DNA of 64,000 nucleotides from Sphingomonas sp. 32-66-10 (GCA_002280565.1 NCEF01000020.1:48078-112077), one strand, 5' to 3'. Shown: positions 1-8,619, numbered from the stretch's first letter. Numbers and translations: made by a program. Notes: generated from the letters alone by a model not told the origin.

Positions 1-7
1 CGCAATC

Positions 8-334
8 TCACACCACGCTCTCGATCCACGCCTTCAGCTTGGACTTGGTGTTGATGTCCTGAATGCCGACCTGCTGCGCAACCTTCTGTCCATCCTTATA
101 GACGAACAAAGTCGGGATGCCGCGAATGCCGAGCTGGCCCGGCGTGTCGGGATTTTCCTCGATGTTCAGCTTGGTGATCGTGACCTTGTCGGCCAGCTCC
201 TCGGCCAGTTCTTCCAGGCTCGGGCCGATGATCTTGCACGGGCCGCACCATTCGGCCCAGAAATCGACCAGCACGGGCTTGTCGGACTGCAGCACGTCGG
301 TTGCAAAGCTCTCGTCGGTAACGGCCTTCGCCAT
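8..334 (-). CDS. trxA: Thioredoxin
   Basis: Cytosolic dithiol-disulfide oxidoreductase of 108 residues, the normal length for thioredoxin 1. The redox motif WCGPC has its cysteines at residues 30 and 33, and the conserved cis-proline follows in GIPTLFVY. There is no signal peptide, so it acts in the cytoplasm, reducing ribonucleotide reductase, peroxiredoxins and similar partners (family knowledge). The ATG is preceded by an AGGAGA-type ribosome site. It lies about 50 bp downstream of addA on the same strand and may be cotranscribed with addB-addA. Confidence 0.97.
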   Translation of the reverse strand: MAKAVTDESFATDVLQSDKPVLVDFWAEWCGPCKIIGPSLEELAEELADKVTITKLNIEENPDTPGQLGIRGIPTLFVYKDGQKVAQQVGIQDINTKSKLKAWIESVV

Positions 335-385
335 GTCTCAAATCTCCTTGTGTTGCTGCCTAACTAGGGTCGGCAGCCGCGCGTC

Positions 386-3300
386 TCAAGCATCGAGTGC
401 CAAGCTTTGTTCGCTGCCGGCGAAGCCCGGCTTGTGCGCCGCGACCAGATCGGCCGGCAGTTCGAACAGCACCGGCCCCGCCGTGTAGAGCAGCCCCGCG
501 ACCACCTCCCGCCCCGGAAAGATCACCTCCAGCGCGGCGACATAGGCCGCCATCTGCCGCACATGGTACGGCGGCACCTCGCCAAGCGACCCCGGCGCCC
601 GCCGCCCGGTCTTGAAATCCACCACCAGCACGCGGCTGTCCGTCACCAGCAGCCGGTCGGCGGTCCCCGAAACGACATGCCCGCCCCCGACCACCGCCGC
701 GACCGGCGCCTCGGCCAGCGCCTCCGGCCCGAACAGCGCTTCAAATCGCGGCTCGGCCAGCACCCCAAGCGCGGCGCGCGCCAGCTCGGCCCGCTCGCCC
801 GCATCCGCAACGCCCCCCGCACCCGCCAGCCAGCGCTCCGCCACCTCGGCGCGCCGCTCGGCAGCCACCACCGGCAGCCGCTCCAGCAACGCATGGATCA
901 ACCGCCCGCGCTCCGCCGCCGCGCGCAGCGCCGCAGCAGGCGGCGGATCGGCGACCAGATCCTCACCCAGCGACGACGGCGCCAACGGCCGCGGCGGCCT
1001 TGCCTCGAGCGGAGCCGCACGCCGCGCCCAATCGGGCACCGCCCCCGCCGCCTCAGCCGCATCCGCAACAACCGCCTTGCGCGGCACGGCGCGGGTCGGC
1101 GCGAGCCCGGTAAAGCTCCGCTCCCCCTCGCCCGCTTCCACACCCAGCGCGTCCAGCCCGGCCGCAGCCGCCGTGTACCAGCTCAACTCCGGCGGCCCGT
1201 TGGTCGCGCGAGCACCCAGCGCCCCCGCGATCACCAACCGCTCCTCGGCCCGCGTCGCCGCGACGTAGAACAGCCGCCAATGCTCCTCCAGCTCGCGCGC
1301 CTCCGCCGCACTCACTGCCGCATCGACCGGCCCGCCGCGCTCGGCCTTGCCGGGGCGGAACACAGGCAGCTTTGCGCCGAAATCGTCCGGCTCCCACTCC
1401 ACAAAGTCGCCGCGATTGCCCGCCACCGGGTCCGCCGTCGCATCGGCCAGGATCACCAACGGCGCCTGCAACCCCTTCGCGCCATGCGCGGTCATCACCC
1501 GCACCGCCGCCTGCGGTTGCGCCGCATCGCGCACGATCTCGACATCGCCCCGGTCGAACCAGTCGAGGAAGCGTTGCAGCGTCGGCGTCGCCACCCCCTC
1601 GAACCCCAAGGCCGCCGTCAGCAGCTCCTCGATCGGATCGAGCGCCTCGGCCCCCAGCCGGTGGAGCAGCTTGCGCCGCCCATCCATCGGCCCGGTCAGG
1701 ATCGCCTCCAGAAACCGGTGCGGCGTCATGAAGTCCGCCCGCGCCAGCAGCCCGAACAGCGGCTCCAGTCGCTCCGGCGTCTGCGTCGCGCGCAAATGCC
1801 GCCACAGGCTCCCGCGCTCGCGCATCGCCGCGACCATCAGCTCGTCCTGCGTCCACCCGATCAGCGGCGACACCAGCAAAGCCGCCAGCGACAGATCATC
1901 ATCCGGCTGCAACGCGAACCGCACCGCCGCGAGCAGGTCTTGCACCGCCAGCGGCGCGTTGAGCCGCAGCCGGTCCACCCCCGCCACCGGCACCCCCTCG
2001 GCATAGAGCCGCGCGACGATCAGCCCGGCCAGCTCGCCGCGCCGCCGCACTAGGATCATCACATCCTCGGGCCGCAGCACCCGCCCCTTGCTCTCCAGCT
2101 CCAGCGTGCCGATCCACTCGCGGATCTGCCGCGCGATCCGGTTGGCCAGTTCGCGCGTCGCGTCGTCGATCCAGCCTTCCTCATCCTCCGGGTCGCCGCC
2201 CGTCACCACCGGCGGCCACAACGTCACCGTCCCCGGCCCCTCGACCCGGCTGGCATGCGGCTCAGGCTCGGCGAATTCGCCCATCCCCGGCGGCGGCAGC
2301 GCGCCGATGGCCGCATCGACAAACTCCAGCACCGGCGCGGTCGAGCGGAAGCTGTGCACCAGCGACAGCGTATCCAGCGCCCCCGCCGCGCGCGTGTCGA
2401 AATGCGTCTGCGCCGCGCGGAAATTGACCGGGTCGGTCCCCTGAAAGCCAAAGATCGCCTGCTTGTAATCGCCGACCGCAAAGATCGTGCGCACTTCCTC
2501 GCCATGCGCGCCCTCGCCGGCAAAGAACTCGTCGGCGAGCGCGCGCACGATCCGCCATTGCGCGACATTGGTGTCCTGCGCCTCGTCGATCAGGACATGG
2601 CTGGTCGCCTGATCCAGCTTGTAGCGGATCCAGTCGCCCATCCCCGGCTGTTCGAGCAGCGCCACCGCCTTGCCGATCAGATCATCGAAATCGACCGCCC
2701 CCGCCCGCCGCTTCGCCGCGGTATAGGTCGCGGCATAGTCCCGCCCGGCCTCCAATCCCTGCGCCAGACAATCGACATAGCCCGCCCGCGCCACCATCCC
2801 CTGCAACGCAATGCACGCATCGCCGAGCGCGGTTGCCAGTTCTGCATAATCCGGTTCGAGTGTGAGCAGCTTGCCCTTGAATACGCGGAAATCGCCGTCC
2901 TTCTTCAGGGCAATAAGGCTGAGGTCACGCAGCTGCTCAAATCGCCCGGCGGGATCAGCCGCGAGCCAGCGCTCGGCTATCGCAGCATCCTTGTCTCCGG
3001 TCGCCGTTTTCCAGGCGTGGTTGGCATCCGCAAGACGGCGGACGGCGTCGGTGTCGAAATGGTCGTCATCGCACCAGCGCTGTGCTTCGGCCGCGACATC
3101 CCCCGACGGCAGCCCGAACGCCCGCCGCAACCATGGCTGGATCCCGCTCGGCATCGCCGCCATCGCCTCGGGCGCGCGTGCGCACGCGCTCAGAAACGCC
3201 TCGGCCTTGCCCTCGCCCAGCCGCAGGCTCAGCGCGCCCACCGCGTCGATCACCCATCCGCGCCCCTCACGCTCGGCGGTCACCAGCATCTCCGCCAGCG

Positions 3301-3796
3301 CCTCGCGCGCCAGCGCCGCTTCCTCGCGCGCCTCCAGCGGCCGAAACCCCGGCGTCAGCCCCGCCTCGACCGGAAATGCCGACAGCAAGGTCTGGCAGAA
3401 ACTATGGATCGTCTGGATGCGCAAGCCGCCGCCCGGCGCATCCAGCACCTTGGCGAACAGCGTCCGCGCGAATGCGACCTTCTCTGGCGCAATGTCCTCA
3501 CCCAAGGACGCAAGGTCCTTTGCCACATCCTCACGCTTCGCCCGCACCCAATAGGCCAGCCGCCCGCTGACCCGCGCCGCCATCTCCGCCGCGCCCGCCT
3601 TGGTAAAGGTCAGGCAAAGGATCGCCCCCGGATCGACGCCGCGCAGCAACAGGCGAAACACGCGCGCCGCCAGCACCTGCGTTTTCCCCGTCCCAGCGCT
3701 GGCCGACAGCCACACGCTCGCCTCCGGCTGCGACGCCGCCCCCTGGCTCCCGGCGAGCGGGGGGAGTGCCGAGATATTAGCGCCGCTCACGGCCAT
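386..3796 (-). CDS. addA: Double-strand break repair helicase AddA
   Basis: Helicase-nuclease subunit that works with AddB to unwind and trim DNA ends for RecA loading, the alphaproteobacterial counterpart of RecBCD. The 1,136-residue protein has a UvrD/Rep-type Walker A (SAGTGKT, about residues 33-39), a Walker B/helicase II motif DEAQD near 404-408, and a C-terminal PD-(D/E)XK nuclease with the VDFKTG motif near 1060. The ATG lies inside the end of addB (20-bp overlap), so the two are translationally coupled. Confidence 0.95.
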   Translation of the reverse strand: MAVSGANISALPPLAGSQGAASQPEASVWLSASAGTGKTQVLAARVFRLLLRGVDPGAILCLTFTKAGAAEMAARVSGRLAYWVRAKREDVAKDLASLGEDIAPEKVAFARTLFAKVLDAPGGGLRIQTIHSFCQTLLSAFPVEAGLTPGFRPLEAREEAALAREALAEMLVTAEREGRGWVIDAVGALSLRLGEGKAEAFLSACARAPEAMAAMPSGIQPWLRRAFGLPSGDVAAEAQRWCDDDHFDTDAVRRLADANHAWKTATGDKDAAIAERWLAADPAGRFEQLRDLSLIALKKDGDFRVFKGKLLTLEPDYAELATALGDACIALQGMVARAGYVDCLAQGLEAGRDYAATYTAAKRRAGAVDFDDLIGKAVALLEQPGMGDWIRYKLDQATSHVLIDEAQDTNVAQWRIVRALADEFFAGEGAHGEEVRTIFAVGDYKQAIFGFQGTDPVNFRAAQTHFDTRAAGALDTLSLVHSFRSTAPVLEFVDAAIGALPPPGMGEFAEPEPHASRVEGPGTVTLWPPVVTGGDPEDEEGWIDDATRELANRIARQIREWIGTLELESKGRVLRPEDVMILVRRRGELAGLIVARLYAEGVPVAGVDRLRLNAPLAVQDLLAAVRFALQPDDDLSLAALLVSPLIGWTQDELMVAAMRERGSLWRHLRATQTPERLEPLFGLLARADFMTPHRFLEAILTGPMDGRRKLLHRLGAEALDPIEELLTAALGFEGVATPTLQRFLDWFDRGDVEIVRDAAQPQAAVRVMTAHGAKGLQAPLVILADATADPVAGNRGDFVEWEPDDFGAKLPVFRPGKAERGGPVDAAVSAAEARELEEHWRLFYVAATRAEERLVIAGALGARATNGPPELSWYTAAAAGLDALGVEAGEGERSFTGLAPTRAVPRKAVVADAAEAAGAVPDWARRAAPLEARPPRPLAPSSLGEDLVADPPPAAALRAAAERGRLIHALLERLPVVAAERRAEVAERWLAGAGGVADAGERAELARAALGVLAEPRFEALFGPEALAEAPVAAVVGGGHVVSGTADRLLVTDSRVLVVDFKTGRRAPGSLGEVPPYHVRQMAAYVAALEVIFPGREVVAGLLYTAGPVLFELPADLVAAHKPGFAGSEQSLALDA

Positions 3797-6719
3797 ACCA
3801 TTCGTCCCGGCGCATCAATTGGTCATAATCCGAATAGGGCGCATATTCCGGGTGCAGCTTGGCCGTAAACGCCTCGCCCCCGGTCAGATACCGGCCGGCC
3901 GTATCGGCGAACTTCTCTGCTGCATTCGGCACGAAGTCCTCGGGCTTCATCCGCCCATATTTCTCCGCCGGATCGACCGGCGTCGCGACATAGCCGAACT
4001 CGCCATTCTTCCGCGCCAGCGACCAATATTCAAAACAGCTTGCCCGCCCCGAAATCCCCGCAAAGCCGCCGCGCTCGGCGATCAGGCCCAGCAGCCCCAG
4101 CTGCAGACTATAGCCCGCGCGCACCGCCTTCGTGCTCGGCGGCTGGCCGGTCTTGTAATCGACAATGCCGATCGTCCCGTCGCCCATCGCGTCGATCCGG
4201 TCGAACTTGCCGGTCAGGCGCACCCCGGCAATGTCGATCCCGCCCTCCTGCTCCACCGCCAGGATGCGCCGCGCCGGATGCGCCGCCGTCTCGCGCACGA
4301 TCCAGCGCACCGCCTCGATCAGCCGCGGTTGCCACAGCGCGCGCATCATCGGATGCGCCGCGCGCAGCATCTCCAGCACGCGCGGTTCCAGCGCATCGGG
4401 GTCGCAGCCATCGTGCCGCGCCCATTGCTCCAGCGCGTCATGCACCGCCGTCCCGCGCCACGCCGCGCTCGGATCGGCATCGACCGGATCGAGCGGGCGC
4501 AGCCGCAGCATGCGCTTGGCGTAAAAGGCATAGGGGTCGGCCTTCAGCCGGTCGACATCGGTGACGGGAATCGATCGCGGCCGGATCGCCACCGGCGGAC
4601 ACGGCTCGGGCCGCGCCACTGGCTTGTGCTCGCCCGGCACATCGATCGCGCGCGCCCAGGCTTCGATCTCACTCGCCCGCTCCAGCCCGCCCGACAGCGC
4701 CTCCAGCCGCAGCCAGAAGCGCGACGCAATCGTCGGCGCCCCCGCATCGCGCTTCGCCCGCGTCAGAAGCACCTCGCGCGCGCCCAGCCCCTGCGCCAGA
4801 TCATGCGCCGCAAGACCGATCCGCCGCTCCAGCCCCGGCAGGCCCAGTTCGCTCCGAATCCGCGGCGCCAGCCACGGATCGGGCGCCGGCAGTCCCGGCC
4901 ACACCCCTTCGTTCAACCCGCCCAGCACCAGCAGGTCGGCGGCATGCAGTCGCGCTTCGATCACACCCAGGATCGCAAGCCGGGGATGCCCGCCCTGGGG
5001 CGGTCGCACCGCCACCTCGTCCATCAATGTCCGCAGCAATGCGGGCAGGCTCGCCGGTGCGATCAGCGCCGGACCATGCACGGCTTCCCGCTCCAGATCG
5101 TCGAGCAGCGCCGCCGCCGCGCGCCCATCGACACCCGCCCAGATCCGCTCGCCGCACAGCCGCTCGGCACATTCGCGCAACTGCGCCAGCAACGTGGCAG
5201 GCGGCACCGTCTCCGCCGCGAACGCCGCCTCGATCGACTCCAGCAGCGCCGCGATCTCGGCCCAAGGCTCAATCGCCCGCCCCCGCATCCGCGCGTCATA
5301 GCCCTCGGGATCGGCCAGATGCGCCGCCACCCCGGCCAGCCCGGCAGGCGGTCGCGGCCCGCGCAGCGCGAGGTCGAGGATGCGCACCTGCTCCAGCCAC
5401 CCGATGCGCGCCTCGCCCGCACGCACCAGCGGATGTTTGAGCAACGCCAGCAACGCCATCGGCGCAAAGCTCTGCGCCGCCGCCTCGGCCAGCGCCAGCA
5501 ACAGCGTCCCCGGCGGCAGGATCGCCAGCGCCGACCCGGCGGAATCGTCGATCGCAATGCCCCAGCGCGCGCAATGCGCCGCCACCCGCTTGGCCAGCGC
5601 GCGATCCGGCGTCACCAGCGCCGCCGTCCGCCCCGGTTCCTCCAGCGCCTGCCGCAACGCCAACGCAATCCCCTGCGCCTCCTCCGCCGGGGTCGCGACT
5701 TCCAGCGCGCGCACCCCCGCCAGCCGTCGCTCGCCCGCGGGCAGGTCGCTCCACAAGGTCGTGCGCTCGGCGGGCATCATCGCGCTCGCAATCGCCTTGC
5801 TGCGCGCGGGCGGCGCATCCAGCTCGGTCGCCACGCGCCAGCTCTCGAACTCGCCGCGCTGCACGCCCATCCGGTCGATCAACAGCTTCAGATGGAATTG
5901 CGGATGCGTCTCCAGGCTGCGCTTGCGCCGCCCGCTCGCGGGGTCAGCCGGGAACGGCCCCAGCATCGCCCATTCCTCGTCCGCCATCGCCAGATCGACG
6001 CCCGGCAGCACCACCTGCCCCTGCGGCAGTCCCGCCACGACGCGCAGCAGCCGCGCGATCGCAGGCGCGCTCGTGGTAATCCCCGCCGCGCAGACAAAGC
6101 GCTCGGGCGGTTCCGTGCTCCAGCGCTTCGCGACCCGGTCGAGCAACCGGTTGCGCCGCTCGGCCAGATCGATCCGCCCAAGCTTCTCAAGCGCTTGTGG
6201 CCATTTCTCCAATATGATCTCGAACAGATCGAGCGCGCGCTGCCAATGCACCGTTAGGTGATCGAGCAGCACCACATCGCGCAGCGCGCTCGGCGCAATC
6301 TCCTCGACCAGCATCTGGTCGAGCGTCCGCCCCAGATCCCCCGCCAGCCGCACCGCCTCTGCCGCATCGACGCTGCGGTCATGCGCCTCGATCAACCGCG
6401 CCAGGATCATCCGCCGCTGCAATGGATCGACCGCGGGCGGGATTGGCGCGTCATCGTCGGCCGGATCGAGAAACGGCCCCGCCGCCTCGTCCAGCTCGGG
6501 ATCGCCGATCGCCACCATGCGCGGCAACAACAACCCGCCCCCGCTCGCCCGCACGAATGCATCGGTGATCGTCCGCTTGGCGCGATTGGTCGGCACCAGC
6601 ACCACGCCCCGCGCCAGCCGCAACGGATCGCCCCCATGCCGCCGGATCAACCCCTGCGCGAGCGCATCGGCAAAGGCGCGATGCGGCGGGATGGTGAAGA
6701 GGTTGAGGCGGGTGGTCAT
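3777..6719 (-). CDS. addB: Double-strand break repair protein AddB
   Basis: Partner of AddA in recombinational repair. The 980-residue protein matches alphaproteobacterial AddB: an inactive helicase-like N-terminal part and a C-terminal RecB-type nuclease with the VDYKTG motif near residue 854. Overlap with addA supports an addB-addA operon. The 100 bp upstream of its start hold a GC-rich palindromic repeat and then a divergent DUF559 gene. In related genomes addB would be expected to follow murU directly (synteny recalled from family knowledge), so the accessory block from 6.7 to 10.6 kb looks inserted at this boundary. Confidence 0.93.
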   Translation of the reverse strand: MTTRLNLFTIPPHRAFADALAQGLIRRHGGDPLRLARGVVLVPTNRAKRTITDAFVRASGGGLLLPRMVAIGDPELDEAAGPFLDPADDDAPIPPAVDPLQRRMILARLIEAHDRSVDAAEAVRLAGDLGRTLDQMLVEEIAPSALRDVVLLDHLTVHWQRALDLFEIILEKWPQALEKLGRIDLAERRNRLLDRVAKRWSTEPPERFVCAAGITTSAPAIARLLRVVAGLPQGQVVLPGVDLAMADEEWAMLGPFPADPASGRRKRSLETHPQFHLKLLIDRMGVQRGEFESWRVATELDAPPARSKAIASAMMPAERTTLWSDLPAGERRLAGVRALEVATPAEEAQGIALALRQALEEPGRTAALVTPDRALAKRVAAHCARWGIAIDDSAGSALAILPPGTLLLALAEAAAQSFAPMALLALLKHPLVRAGEARIGWLEQVRILDLALRGPRPPAGLAGVAAHLADPEGYDARMRGRAIEPWAEIAALLESIEAAFAAETVPPATLLAQLRECAERLCGERIWAGVDGRAAAALLDDLEREAVHGPALIAPASLPALLRTLMDEVAVRPPQGGHPRLAILGVIEARLHAADLLVLGGLNEGVWPGLPAPDPWLAPRIRSELGLPGLERRIGLAAHDLAQGLGAREVLLTRAKRDAGAPTIASRFWLRLEALSGGLERASEIEAWARAIDVPGEHKPVARPEPCPPVAIRPRSIPVTDVDRLKADPYAFYAKRMLRLRPLDPVDADPSAAWRGTAVHDALEQWARHDGCDPDALEPRVLEMLRAAHPMMRALWQPRLIEAVRWIVRETAAHPARRILAVEQEGGIDIAGVRLTGKFDRIDAMGDGTIGIVDYKTGQPPSTKAVRAGYSLQLGLLGLIAERGGFAGISGRASCFEYWSLARKNGEFGYVATPVDPAEKYGRMKPEDFVPNAAEKFADTAGRYLTGGEAFTAKLHPEYAPYSDYDQLMRRDEWYGRERR

Positions 6720-6765
6720 CGGTCGGGAGATCGTAGAAACGCCACGCTGAAACTGCTACCAAAAT

Positions 6766-6811
6766 CCTCCCCCGGAGGGGGAGGGGGACCGCCGAAGGCG
6801 GTGGAGGGGTA
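6766..6811 (+). repeat. GC-rich double-hairpin repeat, copy 1
   Basis: Two hairpins side by side: CCTCCCCC-gga-GGGGGAGG, then ACCGCC-gaa-GGCGGT, followed by GGAGGGGTA. Related copies lie at 7170-7216 (same orientation, diverged) and 7249-7294 (inverted). The trailing GGAGGGG at 6803-6809 sits 11 nt before the ATG of the DUF559 gene and is the only visible ribosome-binding site for it. Confidence 0.85.
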
Positions 6812-6820
6812 GCTCACCAA

Positions 6821-7207
6821 ATGCTGCACGGCCCGAAGGAAACCCAGCAACGCGCAAAACACCTGCGCCGAACGATGAGCCTGCCCGAAATCACTCTGTG
6901 GCGCGAGCTGAAGAAACGCCCGAACGGACTGCGCTTCCGCCACCAACACCCCGCCGGACTCTATATCCTCGACTTCTTCTGCCCCCGGTTCAAACTCGTC
7001 GTAGAGATCGACGGCGAGGCGCACGAATATGGTGACCGCCCCCAGCGCGACGCAGCCCGCGATGGCTGGCTGCTGACCCAAGGGGTCCGCACGCTCCGTA
7101 TCCCCGCTCAGGAAGTGCTGACCAACCTCGAAGGCGTCGTCCAACACATCGTCACGACGGCCCAAAACTCCTACCCCGGAGGGGGAGGTGGCGCCGCGAT
7201 GCGGTGA
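6821..7207 (+). CDS. DUF559 domain protein, Vsr-like endonuclease fold
   Basis: Predicted PD-(D/E)XK-superfamily nuclease of the very-short-patch-repair-like DUF559 family, 128 residues. The family core is present: TLWRELK..GLRFRHQHP, then FKLVVEIDGEAHEYGDRPQRD, then the RIPAQEVL end. Acidic residues in VEIDGEAH are the likely catalytic ones. The biological role of the family is not established. The gene is embedded in palindromic repeats: one supplies its Shine-Dalgarno sequence and another encodes its Gly-rich C-terminus (YPGGGGG). It lies opposite to addB and murU and is accessory in position. Confidence 0.85.
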   Translation: MLHGPKETQQRAKHLRRTMSLPEITLWRELKKRPNGLRFRHQHPAGLYILDFFCPRFKLVVEIDGEAHEYGDRPQRDAARDGWLLTQGVRTLRIPAQEVLTNLEGVVQHIVTTAQNSYPGGGGGAAMR

Positions 7208-7216
7208 CGGAGGGTA
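7170..7216 (+). repeat. GC-rich repeat, copy 2, inside the DUF559 3' end
   Basis: A diverged copy of the 6766 repeat in the same orientation: CTACCCC-gga-GGGGGAGG, then a second imperfect hairpin, then GGAGGGTAG. The coding frame of the DUF559 gene runs through its first hairpin and stops at 7205-7207 within the copy. Confidence 0.75.
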
Positions 7217-7248
7217 GCTTCGTCACGCGACGTCGCCGAGAGGAGAAC

Positions 7249-7294
7249 TACCCCTCCACCGGCTGCGCCGGTCCCCCTCCCCCTCCGGGGGAGG
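7249..7294 (-). repeat. GC-rich repeat, copy 3, inverted
   Basis: Reverse complement of the 6766 copy, nearly identical through both hairpins (loop changed to CGCAGC-type). With copy 1 it brackets the DUF559 gene as an inverted pair about 440 bp apart. Confidence 0.85.
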
Positions 7295-7391
7295 AATGAG
7301 ATTGGGTGGGTGATACCTCGCAGCGCCTGATTTTCTACGAATTTTAGCCTTACCACCTATGCGCGTAGCACCGCGTGGTTCAAGGTAAGCG

Positions 7392-7610
7392 ATGATCGTA
7401 TTCGTATTCGCCCTGATGGCAGCTCAGAGTCCTACAATCCAAGCAGATCGTGATTGGCTAGCAAGAGATTTTGCTGCTCGGCGTCTCGTTAGGGAAGAGG
7501 CGGCACCCCTGTTCCTTCAGGTGATTGCCGAATGGAAGCGGTGCCTAATTCCACTCACCAAACACATGTCAACGTCAAATGACGCTGCTGATCTGGTAGC
7601 CGTGGCATGA
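7392..7610 (+). CDS. Small orphan protein, function unknown
   Basis: Not recognised. The 72-residue ORF begins with a hydrophobic, signal-like stretch (MIVFVFALMAAQS) after an AAGGTAAG ribosome site. Base composition is clearly lower in GC than the flanking genes. The last dozen codons overlap, on the opposite strand, the end of a separate GC-rich micro-ORF. The reading frame may therefore be a truncated gene fused to unrelated sequence near 7580. It could be exported, non-functional, or spurious. Confidence 0.35.
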   Translation: MIVFVFALMAAQSPTIQADRDWLARDFAARRLVREEAAPLFLQVIAEWKRCLIPLTKHMSTSNDAADLVAVA

Positions 7611-7703
7611 GGCGCAGTTGAAGCCCGCCCACTTGCCCCGGCCCAGGAACGGGTGCGACGACTCGGCGTTGCGGTAGCCCACCCAGACGAAGAAGAAATA
7701 AAG
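7575..7703 (-). pseudogene. CxxCH-containing micro-ORF, cut by the IS element
   Basis: The minus strand encodes a protein-like segment that contains WVGYRNAESSHPFLGRGKW and ends with NCASCHGYQISSVI, including a haem-c type CASCH motif. Removing the IS element and one target duplicate joins it in frame to 10611-10627. This gives a 45-codon ORF that starts at GTG (10627) and overlaps the murU stop as GTGA. It is either an intact tiny gene translationally coupled to murU and destroyed by the insertion, or the tail of an older lost gene. Function unknown. Confidence 0.4.
7696..7703. repeat. Target-site duplication, left (AAATAAAG)
   Basis: The 8-bp AAATAAAG directly outside the left end of the IS element is repeated exactly outside the right end at 10611-10618. 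Eight bp is the duplication size known for the IS1595 family. Confidence 0.92.
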
Positions 7704-7727
7704 GGGGACTATATACCTAACTAGCCA
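7704..7727 (+). repeat. IS1595 left terminal inverted repeat
   Basis: Begins GGGGACTATATACC and ends CTAACTAGCCA; matches the right end at 23 of 24 positions (G versus A at position 4). The inner AACTAGCC (7719-7726) recurs as GGCTAGTT at 7756-7763, so this end can also form a hairpin. Confidence 0.92.
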
Positions 7728-7755
7728 CGCATCGGAACGAGCGGCGGGTTGGTCC

Positions 7756-7780
7756 GGCTAGTTGGTGGGATTGAACCACC
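7756..7780 (-). other. tRNA T-arm-like hairpin in the IS left end
   Basis: On the minus strand GGTGG-TTCAATC-CCACC is a perfect 5-bp stem with a 7-nt loop fitting the T-loop consensus (TTCRANY). It is followed at once by AACTAGCC, which is complementary to the GGCTAGTT of the IS terminus. It has the shape of the 3' end of a tRNA (T-arm plus acceptor strand). No matching anticodon and D arms could be folded, so it is not called as a tRNA. Confidence 0.45.
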
Positions 7781-7815
7781 GATTCCCAAAGTCCATATAG
7801 GGAACGGAGAAAGCT

Positions 7816-8250
7816 ATGCCGATACCAGCAGCAAAAGCGATGCGCAGGCTATGCGAACTCAAGGATTGGAGCATCACCAACCTTGAGGCGCAGAAGCTCC
7901 TCTATTTCGCACAGATGATCGCGTTGGGTGAACACGAGAGGCCTCTAGTCTCAGGCACGTTTGAGGCTTGGGATTTAGGCCCGGTTCACCCTGACGCCTA
8001 CCACAAGGCGAAGTTGTTTGGCGCGAAGCCGATCAAGCCTTTCATTTTCAAAACACGCGGCCCCATTCGGGAATGGGAAGGTGTTTTTGAGCGGACGCTA
8101 GACGTGTTTGGCGATCTTACCGGCGGACAACTCGTAGCGGAGTCTCATTGGGATCGTGGCGCATGGGCCGCGCATTATCGTCAGGGGGCAAAAGGGGTCG
8201 AAATCCCGAATGGAGACATCGCCAGAGAATACCGGGACCGGCTCCACTGA
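7816..8250 (+). CDS. Panacea-domain (DUF4065/SocA-like) protein, putative antitoxin
   Basis: 144 residues forming one Panacea domain. The family signature is clear: NLEAQKLLYFAQ, then FEAWDLGPVHPDAYHKAKLFG. Panacea proteins are the shared antitoxin half of the PanAT toxin-antitoxin systems, and SocA is a ClpXP adaptor for the toxin SocB (established for relatives). A GGAG ribosome site precedes the ATG. Its last 41 bases overlap the next gene, the arrangement expected of a toxin-antitoxin pair. Lower GC than the chromosome genes around the element. Carried by the IS1595 element. Confidence 0.82.
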   Translation: MPIPAAKAMRRLCELKDWSITNLEAQKLLYFAQMIALGEHERPLVSGTFEAWDLGPVHPDAYHKAKLFGAKPIKPFIFKTRGPIREWEGVFERTLDVFGDLTGGQLVAESHWDRGAWAAHYRQGAKGVEIPNGDIAREYRDRLH

Positions 8251-8590
8251 TAACCTGCCAGCGGTAAGGCCCGCAGGGAATCTGACACGAGTTGAAAACG
8301 TCACGCCCGCAGATTTGCAGGTAGAGGCGCTTCAACGGCGCTTGGAGCAGTCGGAGGATCAACGAAAAGAGGAGCGCTTCTTGTGGTTCTCCTTTTCAGG
8401 ATTGCTCCTCGTTTCACTGATCTATGCAGGGGTTGGGGTCGCAGCGGGTAGCTTCGCCGGGATCATCTATGTCGCAATGGCGCTCGTGCTGAGCCGCCGC
8501 TGGGGTTTTGACGACCTTTTGGGTGCCCTACATGCGGCGAAAGAACTGTTCGGCCCGAAAAATGGCGGCAAGGATGACGAGGAAGCCTAG
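8210..8590 (+). CDS. Small membrane protein paired with Panacea gene, candidate toxin
   Basis: About 126 residues from the ATG at 8210, an inferred start preceded by AAAAGGGG 13 nt upstream. The layout is a polar N-terminus, a charged probable coiled coil (about 33-55), two hydrophobic segments (about 58-77 and 80-92), then a soluble tail ending in acidic residues. No family recognised. Overlap with the Panacea gene suggests coupled translation. Some PanT toxins are small membrane-acting proteins, so a toxin role is plausible inference. It could equally be an unrelated passenger. Confidence 0.6.
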   Translation: METSPENTGTGSTDNLPAVRPAGNLTRVENVTPADLQVEALQRRLEQSEDQRKEERFLWFSFSGLLLVSLIYAGVGVAAGSFAGIIYVAMALVLSRRWGFDDLLGALHAAKELFGPKNGGKDDEEA

Positions 8591-8619
8591 CCAGTTCACA
8601 TCGTCAAACCGGCATGGTG

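Noticed and set aside
3600-6257. An 885-codon plus-strand frame opposite addB
   Set aside because: Arg/Pro/His-rich composition without domains. It is the antisense shadow of a clear addB gene in GC-rich DNA; the same holds for 407-2053, 2255-3868 and similar frames opposite addA.
7756-7815. A complete tRNA gene in the IS left end
   Set aside because: Only a T-arm and a 3' acceptor-like strand are present; no proper anticodon stem-loop or D-arm can be folded upstream.
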